DNA of 64,000 nt from Mycobacterium sp. 1164985.4 (GCF_001668575.1 NZ_LZMD01000038.1:16569-80568), one strand, 5' to 3'. Numbered from the stretch's first letter, positions 7,884 through 16,800 are shown. Notes: generated from the letters alone by a model not told the origin. Numbers and translations are program-made.

Positions 7884-8047
7884 GCAGACATGGATACTTC
7901 CGACGGCACGGCGACTCGCTGTGGTGGGAACCGGCGAACCCAAATTGCTTTTACGGCGAGGATTGCGAGACGTGCAACCCGGGCGGAATATTCAACAGCG
8001 ATGACGACCACCTGCCGCCGTCAGCGTATGCGGAGGCGGAAGTATGA
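7880..8047 (+). CDS. 55-residue Cys-containing small protein, coupled to its neighbours
   Basis: GTG 7880 overlaps the stop of the glycohydrolase gene (GTGA), and its own stop overlaps the ATG of the next gene (ATGA at 8044-8047). The frame is therefore locked on both sides by translational coupling, which is the main reason to believe it. The product is soluble, aromatic-rich at the N-terminus (GYFRRHGDSLWWEP) and carries three cysteines in NCFYGEDCETCNP near residues 22-34, a possible metal or redox site. The acidic C-terminus ends AYAEAEV. I do not recognise a family. It may be an accessory or immunity-like factor of the ADP-ribose module. Confidence 0.5.
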   Translation: MSRHGYFRRHGDSLWWEPANPNCFYGEDCETCNPGGIFNSDDDHLPPSAYAEAEV

Positions 8048-8516
8048 GGCGTCTCGAGCCGGACTTCTCACGCCTGTATGCGTGCTGGTTGTATTCGGCG
8101 CAACGTGCCGGTTTGACGCATGCGGCGGTGTCGGATGCTCAGCCCGGTCACGAGAGTCGCTTCACATCCGATGACTACTCGCTTCACCTGCGGCATACCG
8201 ACGACCGGTGGGTGATCGACACAGTCGACGACCGCGGGCAATTACGCAGCGATGTCGCCATATTCGCAACGTACGACCTCGTCGAAAGTATCTGATCTGG
8301 GAATGGTCGTCGCTTGCTCGAGATGCAGTCCGGCAAGACCTGTATTCGCTCGGTCCTGCTGCGGGCGTCCAATTCAGAGCCATCGAAGAGGGGATCTTCG
8401 AACTACGCACGTCGGAAGGGCGCGCTGTTCTGATGGGGCCCGCGGCGACGATTTTCAGTCATTTGATGTCGAGATCGCTTGAGGAGATTACGAAATTGGT
8501 AGATGAAGCTATCTAG
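8044..8516 (+). pseudogene. Imm61-like immunity gene, third copy, one-base frameshift
   Basis: The first 80 codons after ATG 8044 read as an Imm61-like protein (EPDFSRLYACWLYSAQRAG, then DDYSLHLRHTDDRWVIDTVDDRGQ). The frame ends at TGA 8293-8295. The rest of the family pattern continues without a gap in another frame from about 8286 (KYLIWEWSSLARDAVRQ to ATIFSHLMSRSLEEITKLV) to TAG at 8514-8516. Restoring one A in GAAAG near 8284-8287 would recreate a full 157-residue protein with the motif VEKYLIWEW. The lesion may be a recent mutation, a sequencing error or a slippage site in a short A run. The gene is translationally coupled to the 55-residue gene upstream. Confidence 0.75.
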
Positions 8517-8524
8517 GAGGTTCG

Positions 8525-8860
8525 GTGAACATTTTCAAGAAGAAGAACAAGCCGCAGAGCGAGCCGACTTCGACCGCCGACAGCAAGGTCTATTACTCCA
8601 CCCCGTTCGGCGACACAAACGACGGCGAGCAGAGGCTGTTTTTACTGGCACGCGACGGCGTTCGGTACATGCCTGTCTTCCGTAGCGTGGATTCGATGAA
8701 AGAGTTCTACGGTCGGATGAACCGCGCCGCGTACATGGTCCTCGAGGGCGACGTAGAGACCGTGATGAATTCCAATCGTTCGATTGAGCTGCTGAGGGAC
8801 GTGGGGGTTGTAATCGAACCTCTGAGCGCCAGCCCGGTCATAATCAGGCCTCAAGAGTGA
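8525..8860 (+). CDS. SseB-like small protein of unknown function
   Basis: The protein has 111 residues, a GTG start at 8525 and an AGGAGGT ribosome site that overlaps the stop of the preceding gene, so it is probably in the same transcript. After a basic, charged N-terminus (KKKNKPQSEP) comes a domain with FLLARDGVRYMPVFRSVDSM and FYGRMNRAAYMVLEG. This resembles the SseB N-terminal-type fold found in many small actinobacterial proteins near secretion or toxin genes. No catalytic residues are evident. A role with the toxin/immunity block is possible by position only. Confidence 0.6.
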   Translation: MNIFKKKNKPQSEPTSTADSKVYYSTPFGDTNDGEQRLFLLARDGVRYMPVFRSVDSMKEFYGRMNRAAYMVLEGDVETVMNSNRSIELLRDVGVVIEPLSASPVIIRPQE

Positions 8861-8952
8861 CGGACTTTCAACCGAACACTTCGCTTTGCGACGGACATCG
8901 TCGACGCCAGTGGCGCTGCCACACGGTTGCGAAACCGACGCGCACGACTGAG

Positions 8953-9699
8953 TCAGACGGTGAAGCCGCCGTCAACATTTAGATTCGCACCCGTGATGTA
9001 TCCGGACTCGGGGCCGGCCAAGAACGCCACTAGTGAAGCGACGTCCGTCGTGTGTCCGTAACGTCCCTGCGTCGTAACGGCTTTCAGGCTCTCGGCGAAG
9101 TCGCCGTGGTCAGGATTCGCGTCGGTGTTGATCGGCCCCGGCTGCACATTGTTGACGGTGATGCCGCGGTCCCCGAGGTCACGCGCAAGCCCGCGGGTGA
9201 ACGATGACATCGCGCCCTTGGTCAAGCCGTACACCGACAACCCCGGACCGGGAATGCGGTCGGCGTTGATGCTGCCGATGTTGATGATGCGGGCACCGTC
9301 TCCGAGATGCTTGATCGCCGTCCGCGTCGTCCAGTACGTGCTGCCGATGTTGATCGCCACGAGACGCTCGAACTCTTCTGCTGGGAAGTCGTCGATCGGC
9401 GCGATGTGCGCGACACCGGCATTGTTCACCACGATGTCCAGCCCACCGAGATCTTCGACAGCACGCTCAACGGCGGCGGCACTTTGCGCGCCGTCGGCGG
9501 CGTCCGCCTGAATAGCCACCACTGTCGCGCCGTTGCCAGCTAGTTCGGCGGCCAGCTTCTCGGCATTCGCGCCCGACGCCGAATAGGTGAACGCGACGGC
9601 CGCGCCGTCAGCACTCAATCGCCGAACGATCTCAGCGCCGATTCCGCGCGATCCTCCCGTGACCAATGCTCGGCGTCCGGCGAGTGGTGCTGCACTCAT
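8953..9699 (-). CDS. SDR-family NAD(P)-dependent oxidoreductase, FabG-like
   Basis: The protein has 248 residues from ATG 9699, which has a GGAGG site just upstream and is preferred to a TTG two codons earlier. It is a classical short-chain dehydrogenase/reductase: the nucleotide-binding TGGSRGIG lies near residue 15, NNAG near 88, the catalytic Ser in IGSINAD near 137 and YGLTK (Tyr and Lys) near 154-158. The C-terminus, GYITGANLNVDGGFTV, is the usual SDR ending. Arg in SGANAEK-type position suggests NADP preference, but this is weak. The substrate is unknown. It diverges from a TetR gene across about 118 bp, a common regulator-target pair. Confidence 0.88.
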   Translation of the reverse strand: MSAAPLAGRRALVTGGSRGIGAEIVRRLSADGAAVAFTYSASGANAEKLAAELAGNGATVVAIQADAADGAQSAAAVERAVEDLGGLDIVVNNAGVAHIAPIDDFPAEEFERLVAINIGSTYWTTRTAIKHLGDGARIINIGSINADRIPGPGLSVYGLTKGAMSSFTRGLARDLGDRGITVNNVQPGPINTDANPDHGDFAESLKAVTTQGRYGHTTDVASLVAFLAGPESGYITGANLNVDGGFTV

Positions 9700-9817
9700 A
9701 ATCAAGCCTCCTGGCAGTTTCGAACCGATTTGTTACTTAGTATGCTCAGGTCAAACCCGTTCGTCCGGTCAGCATTCCCCGATGTGACCGGCATCACAGC
9801 AGAGGAGGTGGGCGACG

Positions 9818-10423
9818 GTGTCCGTAGGTCGCCCCCGGGGATACGACCCCGAACAGGTCGAGGACACCGCGATGAAGCTGTTCTGGGCGCACGGCTTCGA
9901 CGGTGTCTCGATATCCGACGTCACCGCCGCAACCGGTTTGAACCGACGCAGCATCTACGCCGAATTCGGTTCCAAGGAACAGCTTTTCGAGCGAGCCATG
10001 CGGCGATACCTCGCAGGGCCGAGCAGCTATACGGCCGATGCGCTGAGACGACCGACAGCCCGCGAGGTCGCCGAGGCCATGGTGCATGGTGCGGCAGACG
10101 CGGTCAGTGGTGATGTGCGGGGGTGCCTGACCGTCGGCGAGGCACCCGGCTTGGCCGAGTGGCGGGAGGCGACTGTGCAAGCTCTCGCCGAGCGGTTCGC
10201 GACGGCGGTGGCCGACGGAGAACTACCGGATGTCGACACTCTGGCGTTGGCACGCTGGATCGCGGCGGTATGCCAGGGGATCGCGATCCAGGCGCGAAGC
10301 GGGGCCGACCGCGCTGATCTCCACGCCATCGCGGACCTCGCGCTGACGGGCTGGCCGTCGAAATCTATGCCGAAGACACGCCCAGGCGACGCGCCAAGTC
10401 GGGGCCGCCGACCTCGCGGATGA
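9818..10423 (+). CDS. TetR-family transcriptional regulator
   Basis: The protein has 201 residues from GTG 9818. The N-terminal helix-turn-helix is clear: GRPRGYDPEQVEDTAMKLFW, then SISDVTAATGLNRRSIYAEFGSKEQLFERAM, up to residue 65. The ligand-binding half is less conserved, with a WIAAVCQGIAIQARSGADR segment near residue 150 typical of the TetR_C group in AcrR-like proteins. It probably controls the divergent SDR gene. No convincing palindrome was found between them. Its 3' end overlaps the convergent NERD-helicase gene by 59 bp, and the last 25 residues are low-complexity, so the true stop context may be recently altered. Confidence 0.85.
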   Translation: MSVGRPRGYDPEQVEDTAMKLFWAHGFDGVSISDVTAATGLNRRSIYAEFGSKEQLFERAMRRYLAGPSSYTADALRRPTAREVAEAMVHGAADAVSGDVRGCLTVGEAPGLAEWREATVQALAERFATAVADGELPDVDTLALARWIAAVCQGIAIQARSGADRADLHAIADLALTGWPSKSMPKTRPGDAPSRGRRPRG

Positions 10424-12023
10424 AGTCAGGGTCGCCGCACACGACGAGACGGTCGCGCGCCCGCGACAATCCGACGTAGAGGCGTTCGCGGGAGCGCTCG
10501 AATTGGCCCGAATCGTTGACCACCAAGACGACCGCACGTCGCTCGAGTCCCTTGAAGCCAAGCACGTGACCGTAAAACACTTGGTCGCTGTCCCAGAAGG
10601 TATCCCAGTACGCCTTGTGACCCTCCTTCTGCCGCTCGGCCTGCTCGGGATGCCGGCTGCCCGTCGTCAACAACGCAAGATCCTCAGGCCGCCAACCCTC
10701 TTCGAGTAAGGCCTCGATCTGATCGTCACCGACGTCCATCGCGTCCCCGCGGTCACAGGCGATGAACTCGACAGCAGGCCCCTCGCCGCCGAGGAACCGC
10801 ATCGGGTGGTCGACCAGCGGTTGGAATGCGTTCGCGATCTGGCGGGTGTTGCGCAGATTGTGGTCGAGAATCAGCGGTACCAACGGCACCAGCGGAGACC
10901 CGTAACGATTGAAGACGCGCTGCCCCTCGTCAGTGAACACGTACAGGCCGCCCTCATCGGGATCCTTGAGCGCGATCAGCAGCGGCTCCCACCACGAGTC
11001 GGCGAAGTCCTGCGCCTCGTCGACGACGATGGAGTCGAACCTATGCCCAGGTTCGAGTTGCATTGCCAGCTCAGCCATTTGCACCGGGAGATCGTGTTCC
11101 CAGAACTTGACTGTCTCCTCGGTGCGCAGCGATTCGTCCGGGCCCTCGGGTGCGCCCCACAGGACGCCGAGCGCGTGGAACTCGCCGACGTAGCCGGGCT
11201 GTTGGCGTCGCGACCACGTTGCGGTGATGCGCTCCAAATATGAAGCGAGACCGTGGGAGTAACAGACGAGGGCGACGCGTTGGCCCCGCTGGGCCAACCG
11301 GCGGGCCTGCTCCATCGCGAGGAACGTCTTGCCGCTTCCCGCGCCGCCGCGGACCTCGATGCGGTTGAGCAGCCGAGTCGCGTCGAGGATCACTGCCTGA
11401 TGCTCGGTGAGCGCGTCGGCAGCGTCCTCATTGGCCAGGGCCCGCGCGACGACGTCGCGCTGCGGCAGCCCGCGTCCGCTCAGCGCGGTGATGATCTGGT
11501 CGATGCCATCCGCGTTGAGCAGCGGACGGTCGAGTTCCTGGCTGACCAACACGTGGCGCAGCTTGCCGTCGATCTCCTTGAGATCGTTGCGGTCGATGAC
11601 CTTCCAGCGTGGGCAGTCCGAGAGTGCGAAGTCGTCAGGAAGTTCGGTGTTGGGCAGGACGACGACGTGGTCCCAGCGCAGCCGCCCCTGCGACCAGCGC
11701 GGGTCCTTCTCGATGTAATCGCGCAGGGCGTAGCACGCTTCGCGGGCCTGGCGGACCGGCTCGATGATGTGCTCACGTCCTCCACGCTTCTGACGCCAGG
11801 TCACTCCGTCATGCCACACCTCTCCGCCCTTGACCTCCAAGCACACGATGCCGGCGCCTTCGATGGCTACAACGAAGTCGACCTCGTGGTCCTTCAGATG
11901 GTCGGTGACTCGTTGGCCGGCGATGACGAGGTCGTTGGGCTGGAGTTGTTCGACGAGTGCCTGGTAGACGCGCCGCTCGGCGCGGTTGGCAAGCCGCGGG
12001 GTGTCGGTAGGGGTGATCGTCAT
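10365..12023 (-). CDS. NERD-domain nuclease/UvrD-like helicase
   Basis: About 552 residues run from ATG 12023; a GTG 11 codons earlier is also possible. Residues 10-140 form a NERD (nuclease-related) domain of the restriction-endonuclease fold, with EVDFVV and CLEVKGG carrying the expected Asp and Glu-x-Lys. The rest is a superfamily-1 helicase: Walker A GGAGSGKTFLAM near residue 230, Walker B VDEAQDFADSWW near 338, LDHNLRNTRQIA near 395 and the C-terminal YVGLSRARDRLVV near 525. NERD-UvrD proteins are thought to process DNA ends or foreign DNA. It stands alone here, so repair and defence roles are equally possible. Confidence 0.85.
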   Translation of the reverse strand: MTITPTDTPRLANRAERRVYQALVEQLQPNDLVIAGQRVTDHLKDHEVDFVVAIEGAGIVCLEVKGGEVWHDGVTWRQKRGGREHIIEPVRQAREACYALRDYIEKDPRWSQGRLRWDHVVVLPNTELPDDFALSDCPRWKVIDRNDLKEIDGKLRHVLVSQELDRPLLNADGIDQIITALSGRGLPQRDVVARALANEDAADALTEHQAVILDATRLLNRIEVRGGAGSGKTFLAMEQARRLAQRGQRVALVCYSHGLASYLERITATWSRRQQPGYVGEFHALGVLWGAPEGPDESLRTEETVKFWEHDLPVQMAELAMQLEPGHRFDSIVVDEAQDFADSWWEPLLIALKDPDEGGLYVFTDEGQRVFNRYGSPLVPLVPLILDHNLRNTRQIANAFQPLVDHPMRFLGGEGPAVEFIACDRGDAMDVGDDQIEALLEEGWRPEDLALLTTGSRHPEQAERQKEGHKAYWDTFWDSDQVFYGHVLGFKGLERRAVVLVVNDSGQFERSRERLYVGLSRARDRLVVCGDPDFIREVGGPDLARRLGVSSA

Positions 12024-12193
12024 CGGCGTCTCCGTGCCGTGCTTCGATGCCGCCACCGCATGTCGAACCCTCCCCCAGGAACCTTGGTCTCGATGTTAGC
12101 GACGGGGTCCGTCACTCCGGGTGAGGCCGGTGCCCCGGATTTGTCGGTGGGCGGGCCTATGGTCAACCTCAAGCGCTATATCAAGGGGGGATC

Positions 12194-12535
12194 ATGCGCG
12201 GACGTGGGGTAATCGCGGGCGCGCTCGCGGTCTGCGGAGCGGTGCTGTCGTCAAGTCCGGCGCACGCCGATCAGTACGACTTCATCGCCCAGCTCGACAA
12301 CATGGGCGTCTACTACAGCTCGATGGTCGACATGATCGACATCGGCAAGGAGCTCTGTCACGACCTTCGCTTCGGGGCGCCGCCACCGGCGGTGCTGGGC
12401 AAGCTGCAGAGGACGGGGTTCGCACCGGCGGAGTCGGCGATCGTGCTGCTGTCGGCGGTGAACACGATGTGCCTGGACGCCAAGCCGGCGGTCGTCGAGT
12501 GGGCACGCGAGATCGGCTACACGCAGCCGCTGTAG
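12194..12535 (+). CDS. Secreted DUF732 protein
   Basis: This 113-residue protein has a signal peptide (basic MRGRG, hydrophobic core, cleavage likely after SSPAHA near residue 25) and one DUF732 domain. The domain has the typical FIAQLDNMGVYY and IGKELCHDLRFG with two conserved cysteines (near residues 55 and 94) that probably form a disulfide. The family is almost confined to mycobacteria, where the proteins are small, exported and of unknown function. It lies 38 bp upstream of a membrane-anchored protein gene and may be cotranscribed with it. Confidence 0.85.
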   Translation: MRGRGVIAGALAVCGAVLSSSPAHADQYDFIAQLDNMGVYYSSMVDMIDIGKELCHDLRFGAPPPAVLGKLQRTGFAPAESAIVLLSAVNTMCLDAKPAVVEWAREIGYTQPL

Positions 12536-12573
12536 GTGCTCGAGATGTTCGCCAAGGTCAATGGGCCGTCGTG

Positions 12574-13545
12574 ATGGCAGGCCGCGGTTCGGATTCCGGT
12601 GGAGTGGCCGGCGCTTTCGGCGTGCTGCTCCTGATCTGGTTCGTCGTCACCTACTACTGGATCATCATCGGCGTCGGCGTGGCGGTCGGGCTGTTCTTCG
12701 CGGTCCGGGCGCTTGTCCGTCGCGAGCAGGAGCGCCGGCTGGCTGCCGCCCGCGAGGCCGAAACCCTGGCTCACCGCGCCGACCGCCAGCATCGGTGGGC
12801 GCAACTCGGTGACGGCAGGGGTGTCTACGGCGTCGAAGGGGCCGAGTTGATGCGGTCGATCTCGCCTCAGCCGTCGGTACCGTCGGCGGACGCGTCCGAC
12901 GATGAACGGCGCTTCGCCGCAATCGCCTACACCGCAAGCGGGCTCGACGCGCTGCTTCGGGAGAGGCCCACCGAGTGGCGGTGGGCGGTCTTCGTGTCGG
13001 TGCTCGTGCAACGCCTTGCAGACGTGCGACCGCGACTTCGCGATCTCGAGCTGCACTACTCAGCAGCGCCGAGACGGTATGCGCAAAGCGGCGGGGAGGT
13101 GGCGCTCTTCGTCGAGAACTGCCTCGACGACCTGTACGAGCTTGCCCATCGGCTCGAATCCTTCATCCAAGCACCGGCGTTCATGGGTGTGTTTGGCGAC
13201 AGCGACGACGCGAGCACCGCTGACGCCGACGGCATCGTGCACGTGGCCAACCGACTGATGGACCTCCACGAGCGGTTCCTCGCGCTCGCCGAGCGGTGCC
13301 GTGACGTCAGCGTGCCCTCGAAGTACACCGGACTGTTGGCCGACTGCTCGCTGCTGATGGACATCCCGCTCGATGGATTCCATGCGTTCATCGACGAACT
13401 CGTTCACCTCGTCGAAGAGATGCCCGGGGTGTTGCGTTACGCGCCTGGCGATGTCGACTTCGGCTCGGTCACGCTCGAGATCGTCGTCGACGACCGGCTC
13501 ATCAAGCGAATCGACAAACAGGTGCGCGCCGCCGCGAAGAGCTAA
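12574..13545 (+). CDS. Membrane-anchored hypothetical protein with helical C-terminal domain
   Basis: The protein has 323 residues from ATG 12574; a GTG one codon earlier is also possible. Residues 8-45 form one or two membrane helices (GVLLLIWFVVTYYWIIIGVGVAV). A basic, charged coiled-coil segment follows (VRREQERRLAAAREAE), then a 230-residue soluble domain that is mostly helical. I do not recognise the domain. It has no catalytic signature; stretches such as RYAQSGGEVALFVENCLDDLYEL look conserved. The stop codon overlaps that of the convergent DUF4407 gene by four bases. Confidence 0.65.
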   Translation: MAGRGSDSGGVAGAFGVLLLIWFVVTYYWIIIGVGVAVGLFFAVRALVRREQERRLAAAREAETLAHRADRQHRWAQLGDGRGVYGVEGAELMRSISPQPSVPSADASDDERRFAAIAYTASGLDALLRERPTEWRWAVFVSVLVQRLADVRPRLRDLELHYSAAPRRYAQSGGEVALFVENCLDDLYELAHRLESFIQAPAFMGVFGDSDDASTADADGIVHVANRLMDLHERFLALAERCRDVSVPSKYTGLLADCSLLMDIPLDGFHAFIDELVHLVEEMPGVLRYAPGDVDFGSVTLEIVVDDRLIKRIDKQVRAAAKS

Positions 13546-15287
13546 CGCCCGGGCGGGAGTTCCCGTGGGCCACGACGTTCGCTCAGTTCGCGCGACCGAC
13601 CCCCGGTGAGTTCTGCGTGGCCCTTGCCCCTCGTCATCGCGGATGACGCGTGTTCCGCCCCGGCACCGACCTGGCCGTAGCCGCGGACGTGATCGTCGCC
13701 TCGGACTGTCGACGCTCTCCGCGTTCCGCTGGTCTCATCGCTAGCCCGTTCTCCCGCAACGTCATCACTCTCCTCGGCCTGAGTGGTCACCTTGCGGGTG
13801 CGTCGCATCGAGAAGTGGATCTCCTCAGTCTCCTCGAAGACTTGTCGTGCACTGCGCAACGGCTTCGTGGTGGTGTCGATCGCGTTGACGATGATCGGCG
13901 GCACCAGCGGGCGAATCCAGCGCGCGGCGGCACGGGTGACATCTGGGATACCGGGAATCAGCGGACGTCCGGCTTCGTCGGCTTGCTCCACGGAACCGCC
14001 CTCCTCGACCGGTGCGGGCAAGTTCTCTACTTCGGCTACGGCGGGCTCCTCGCCCGCCGGCGCCTGTCCCGCAACGAGACTCGCCGCCTCAGCCTCCGCG
14101 GCGATCGGCAAGTACACATCCTCAGGCTCCGAAATGCGCTCGGCGCGTACGGGACTGGCGGTATCGATCGCCTCCATCACCCGGCGGCGCTGCTGCTCAC
14201 GGTCGATCTCCAGCTGCGCCTCGACGGCCATGCGCGCGCTCGCCAGCTGCTGTTCCGCCCACATGGTGTCGATGGCCGCACGGACCTCGGCCCGCTTCAC
14301 CGCGACTGCTGTGTCGGCATCCAGCTCGGCGCGATCCCGTACGACGTCGGCCGCGATCCCGCGATCCTGGGACGTCTCACCGCGCCACCGCCTGAGGATC
14401 AGCGGCAGCATGCTCAACAGAACGAAGAAGCCGTCGACGAGAATCCGCAGCGCCATAGCACCCGGATTCGCCAACGTGTGGTCGTTCATCGCGACCCACC
14501 GCCCGCCCAGTCCCCGATCCGCGTCGGCCGTCGCGGCCTGCCGGGCGTCCACCAGCGCCTGCTCGGCGTCGGCAATCTGGGCATCGAGCGCGGGCGCGCG
14601 GAGATCACGGTCGGCCAGCGCGGCGTCGAGGCTCCCCTGCGCGTCGGCGAGGAAGTCGTTCGCCGTCCGGTTCTCGGGCCCGGCGCCGGGCACTCCCGTG
14701 ATGACGGTCTGGGGGCACTCGGGCCGCGGATTGAACTCGCAGCGCGCCACCACCAGCGCGTCCTGGCGGCGTTGCACAGCCTGCTCGACCGCAGCGTCAA
14801 GCTCGCCGCGCGCGGCCCGGCTCCGGTCTAGGTCCGCTGCGGCCTGCGCGACGGCCGGGCTGGACTCGGCTGTGCGCGCCGCCCGCTCGTCGAGGAGCCG
14901 GTCGACCGATCCGGAGAACACGACGACCGCGGCAAGCTCGCCCACCACGAGCCCCATGGCGACCGCGACGGCGGCACGTCCCGCCACCCCGGAACCGCGA
15001 ACCGCGCCGGTGGCGATTGCCCGGCTCAGCACGCCGATCAGCAAACCAAACACCGAGGTGACCGCGGTGACGGCCGCGAGCGGCCAGGATGTCGACTGCG
15101 CCAGAGCGGCAGCGGCCACCAGCCACGCCAGCAGCATCGCCACCAGCACCACCACGCCGGCGCTGACCAGGGTCGATCGCTCATGGCGGGCAGCCCTGTC
15201 GCGCTGCTCACCGCCACCGAGCCAGATGAGCCCCGCCGCGATCGGTGAGGCGGAAGGTCCGGCCTCGGAAGTCCTGTGGACACCCAT
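13542..15287 (-). CDS. DUF4407 multi-pass membrane protein
   Basis: The protein has 581 residues from ATG 15287; a TTG four codons earlier is possible. Three N-terminal membrane helices near residues 42-65, 70-95 and 105-130 follow the DUF4407 opening LIWLGGGEQ. A long charged, Ala-rich coiled-coil region near 135-260 follows, with two cysteines (RCEFNPRPECP) that could form a disulfide outside the membrane. A fourth helix lies near 270-290, and then an acidic, proline-containing cytoplasmic tail of about 280 residues. DUF4407 proteins are widespread and functionally uncharacterised. The long disordered tail ending RSRELSERRG is unusual for the family. Confidence 0.75.
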   Translation of the reverse strand: MGVHRTSEAGPSASPIAAGLIWLGGGEQRDRAARHERSTLVSAGVVVLVAMLLAWLVAAAALAQSTSWPLAAVTAVTSVFGLLIGVLSRAIATGAVRGSGVAGRAAVAVAMGLVVGELAAVVVFSGSVDRLLDERAARTAESSPAVAQAAADLDRSRAARGELDAAVEQAVQRRQDALVVARCEFNPRPECPQTVITGVPGAGPENRTANDFLADAQGSLDAALADRDLRAPALDAQIADAEQALVDARQAATADADRGLGGRWVAMNDHTLANPGAMALRILVDGFFVLLSMLPLILRRWRGETSQDRGIAADVVRDRAELDADTAVAVKRAEVRAAIDTMWAEQQLASARMAVEAQLEIDREQQRRRVMEAIDTASPVRAERISEPEDVYLPIAAEAEAASLVAGQAPAGEEPAVAEVENLPAPVEEGGSVEQADEAGRPLIPGIPDVTRAAARWIRPLVPPIIVNAIDTTTKPLRSARQVFEETEEIHFSMRRTRKVTTQAEESDDVAGERASDETSGTRRASTVRGDDHVRGYGQVGAGAEHASSAMTRGKGHAELTGGRSRELSERRGPRELPPGR

Positions 15288-15504
15288 GGAAAACTCCAAA
15301 CGTGCAGGTCACGGCGTGACTGAGCGCCACCGACGGCTTTGTCGGTCTGTGCCAGGCGGAACCCCCCGCGGATCGCACGGTCACGCCGATGCGAATGCCG
15401 GAATTCTCCCATAGCGTGGCGGCGGCCGTCCTTCGTGGACGGGCCCCGTGCCGGTGAGCAGGCAGTCATCACCTGGTGCCAGCGCCTCCTCGTATGGTGA
15501 CCTC

Positions 15505-16800
15505 ATGAAGAAGGCGCGTATCGGCCACATCGCCCGGCAGGTCGCGGCGTTAGTTGTCGCGGCGGTGACCGCGGCCTCGACGCTCAACGGCTACCGACCG
15601 CTGGCGCGCAAGGGCTACCCATCGATCTTCTCGTTCGGGTTCGGCATGGTGGTGAGCGAGTTCCCGCTCCAGACGCTGGCGAGCCAGATCGGCGGGCTGG
15701 CGTTGACCAGTCGCCGCCTGAGCCGTCCAGTGCGCGTGATCGCGTGGGCGGTGGCAGCCCTGTCTGCGGTCGGTCTGCTGAACTTCAGCCGCGCGGGCCA
15801 CAAAGCCGCTACCCCGCTGACCGAGGCGTTGGACAGTGGCCTGGGCACTGATCGCCGCAGGGACTCGACCGGCCTGTGGCGCCGGCCCGCTGGGGATGGC
15901 AGCGCCAAGACGCCGGGCGCTCTGCGAATGATGCGGATCTACCGCGACTACGCCCACGACGGAAACATCAGCTACGGCGAGTTCAGCAGTGCCAACCAGC
16001 TCGACATCTGGCGGCGTCCCGATCTCGACCGGAACGGCAAGGCGCCGGTCCTGTTCCAGATCCCCGGCGGCGCCTGGGTCACGGGAAACAAACGCGGACA
16101 GGCACATCCGTTGATGAGCCATCTCGCGGAGCTCGGCTGGATCTGCGTGGCGATCAACTACCGGCACAGCCCGCGCAACACGTGGCCGGATCACATCGTG
16201 GACGTCAAGCGCGCGCTGGCGTGGGTCAAGACGCATATCGCCGAGTACGGCGGCGACCCGGACTTCATCGCGATCACCGGCGGCTCGGCGGGCGGGCATT
16301 TGTCGTCGCTGGCGGCGCTGACGCCTAACGACGCGCGATACCAGCCGGGCTTCGAGGATGTCGACACGCGGGTGCAGGCCGCAGTGCCCTTCTACGGTGT
16401 CTACGACTTCACCCGTTTTGAGGACGCGATGCATCCGTCGATGCCCGAATTGCTCGAGCAGATGGTCATCAAACAACCACAGAAGTCGGCCTTCGAGACC
16501 TACGCCGACGCGTCGCCGGTGAATCACATCACTGCTGATGCCCCGCCCTTCTTCGTGTTGCACGGGACCAACGATTCGCTGGTTCCCGTCGAGCAGGCGC
16601 GGGCGTTCGTCGCGAAGCTGCGCGACGCCAGCACCCAGCCGGTCGCGTACGCCGAGTTGCCCTTTGCGCAGCACGCTTTCGACATGTTCGGCTCCGCCCG
16701 TGCCGGGCACGCAGCGGTCGCCGTCGAGCAATTCCTCGCCGAGGTCTACGCGAACTGGCAGCAGGCGACGCAGTCGGAGGGTGTCAGCGCGACGTCGTGA
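15505..16800 (+). CDS. Membrane-anchored alpha/beta-hydrolase esterase, LipM/LipQ-like
   Basis: About 431 residues run from ATG 15505. Two or three N-terminal membrane helices (residues 8-25, 40-65, 75-95) precede an alpha/beta-hydrolase of the hormone-sensitive-lipase type. The oxyanion motif is QIPGGAWVTG near residue 190 (an HGG variant with the His replaced), the nucleophile elbow ITGGSAGGH has Ser near 258, the acid is in HGTNDSLVP near 355 and the catalytic His is in FAQHAFD near 392. Mycobacterial LipM/LipQ-type esterases share this membrane-anchored layout. The substrate is unknown. The gene diverges from the DUF4407 gene, and prfC follows 65 bp later. Confidence 0.82.
   Translation: MKKARIGHIARQVAALVVAAVTAASTLNGYRPLARKGYPSIFSFGFGMVVSEFPLQTLASQIGGLALTSRRLSRPVRVIAWAVAALSAVGLLNFSRAGHKAATPLTEALDSGLGTDRRRDSTGLWRRPAGDGSAKTPGALRMMRIYRDYAHDGNISYGEFSSANQLDIWRRPDLDRNGKAPVLFQIPGGAWVTGNKRGQAHPLMSHLAELGWICVAINYRHSPRNTWPDHIVDVKRALAWVKTHIAEYGGDPDFIAITGGSAGGHLSSLAALTPNDARYQPGFEDVDTRVQAAVPFYGVYDFTRFEDAMHPSMPELLEQMVIKQPQKSAFETYADASPVNHITADAPPFFVLHGTNDSLVPVEQARAFVAKLRDASTQPVAYAELPFAQHAFDMFGSARAGHAAVAVEQFLAEVYANWQQATQSEGVSATS

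Noticed and set aside
9706..9817. Possible operator between the SDR and TetR genes
   Set aside because: TTTG and CAAA ends are present near 9730-9757, but the arms do not match beyond four bases.
12121..12573. Upstream extension of the 12574-13545 gene
   Set aside because: The extension overlaps the complete DUF732 gene with its signal peptide in another frame.
13783..15414. Very long Ser/Ala/Arg-rich plus-strand frame
   Set aside because: It is antisense to the DUF4407 gene and is a composition artefact.
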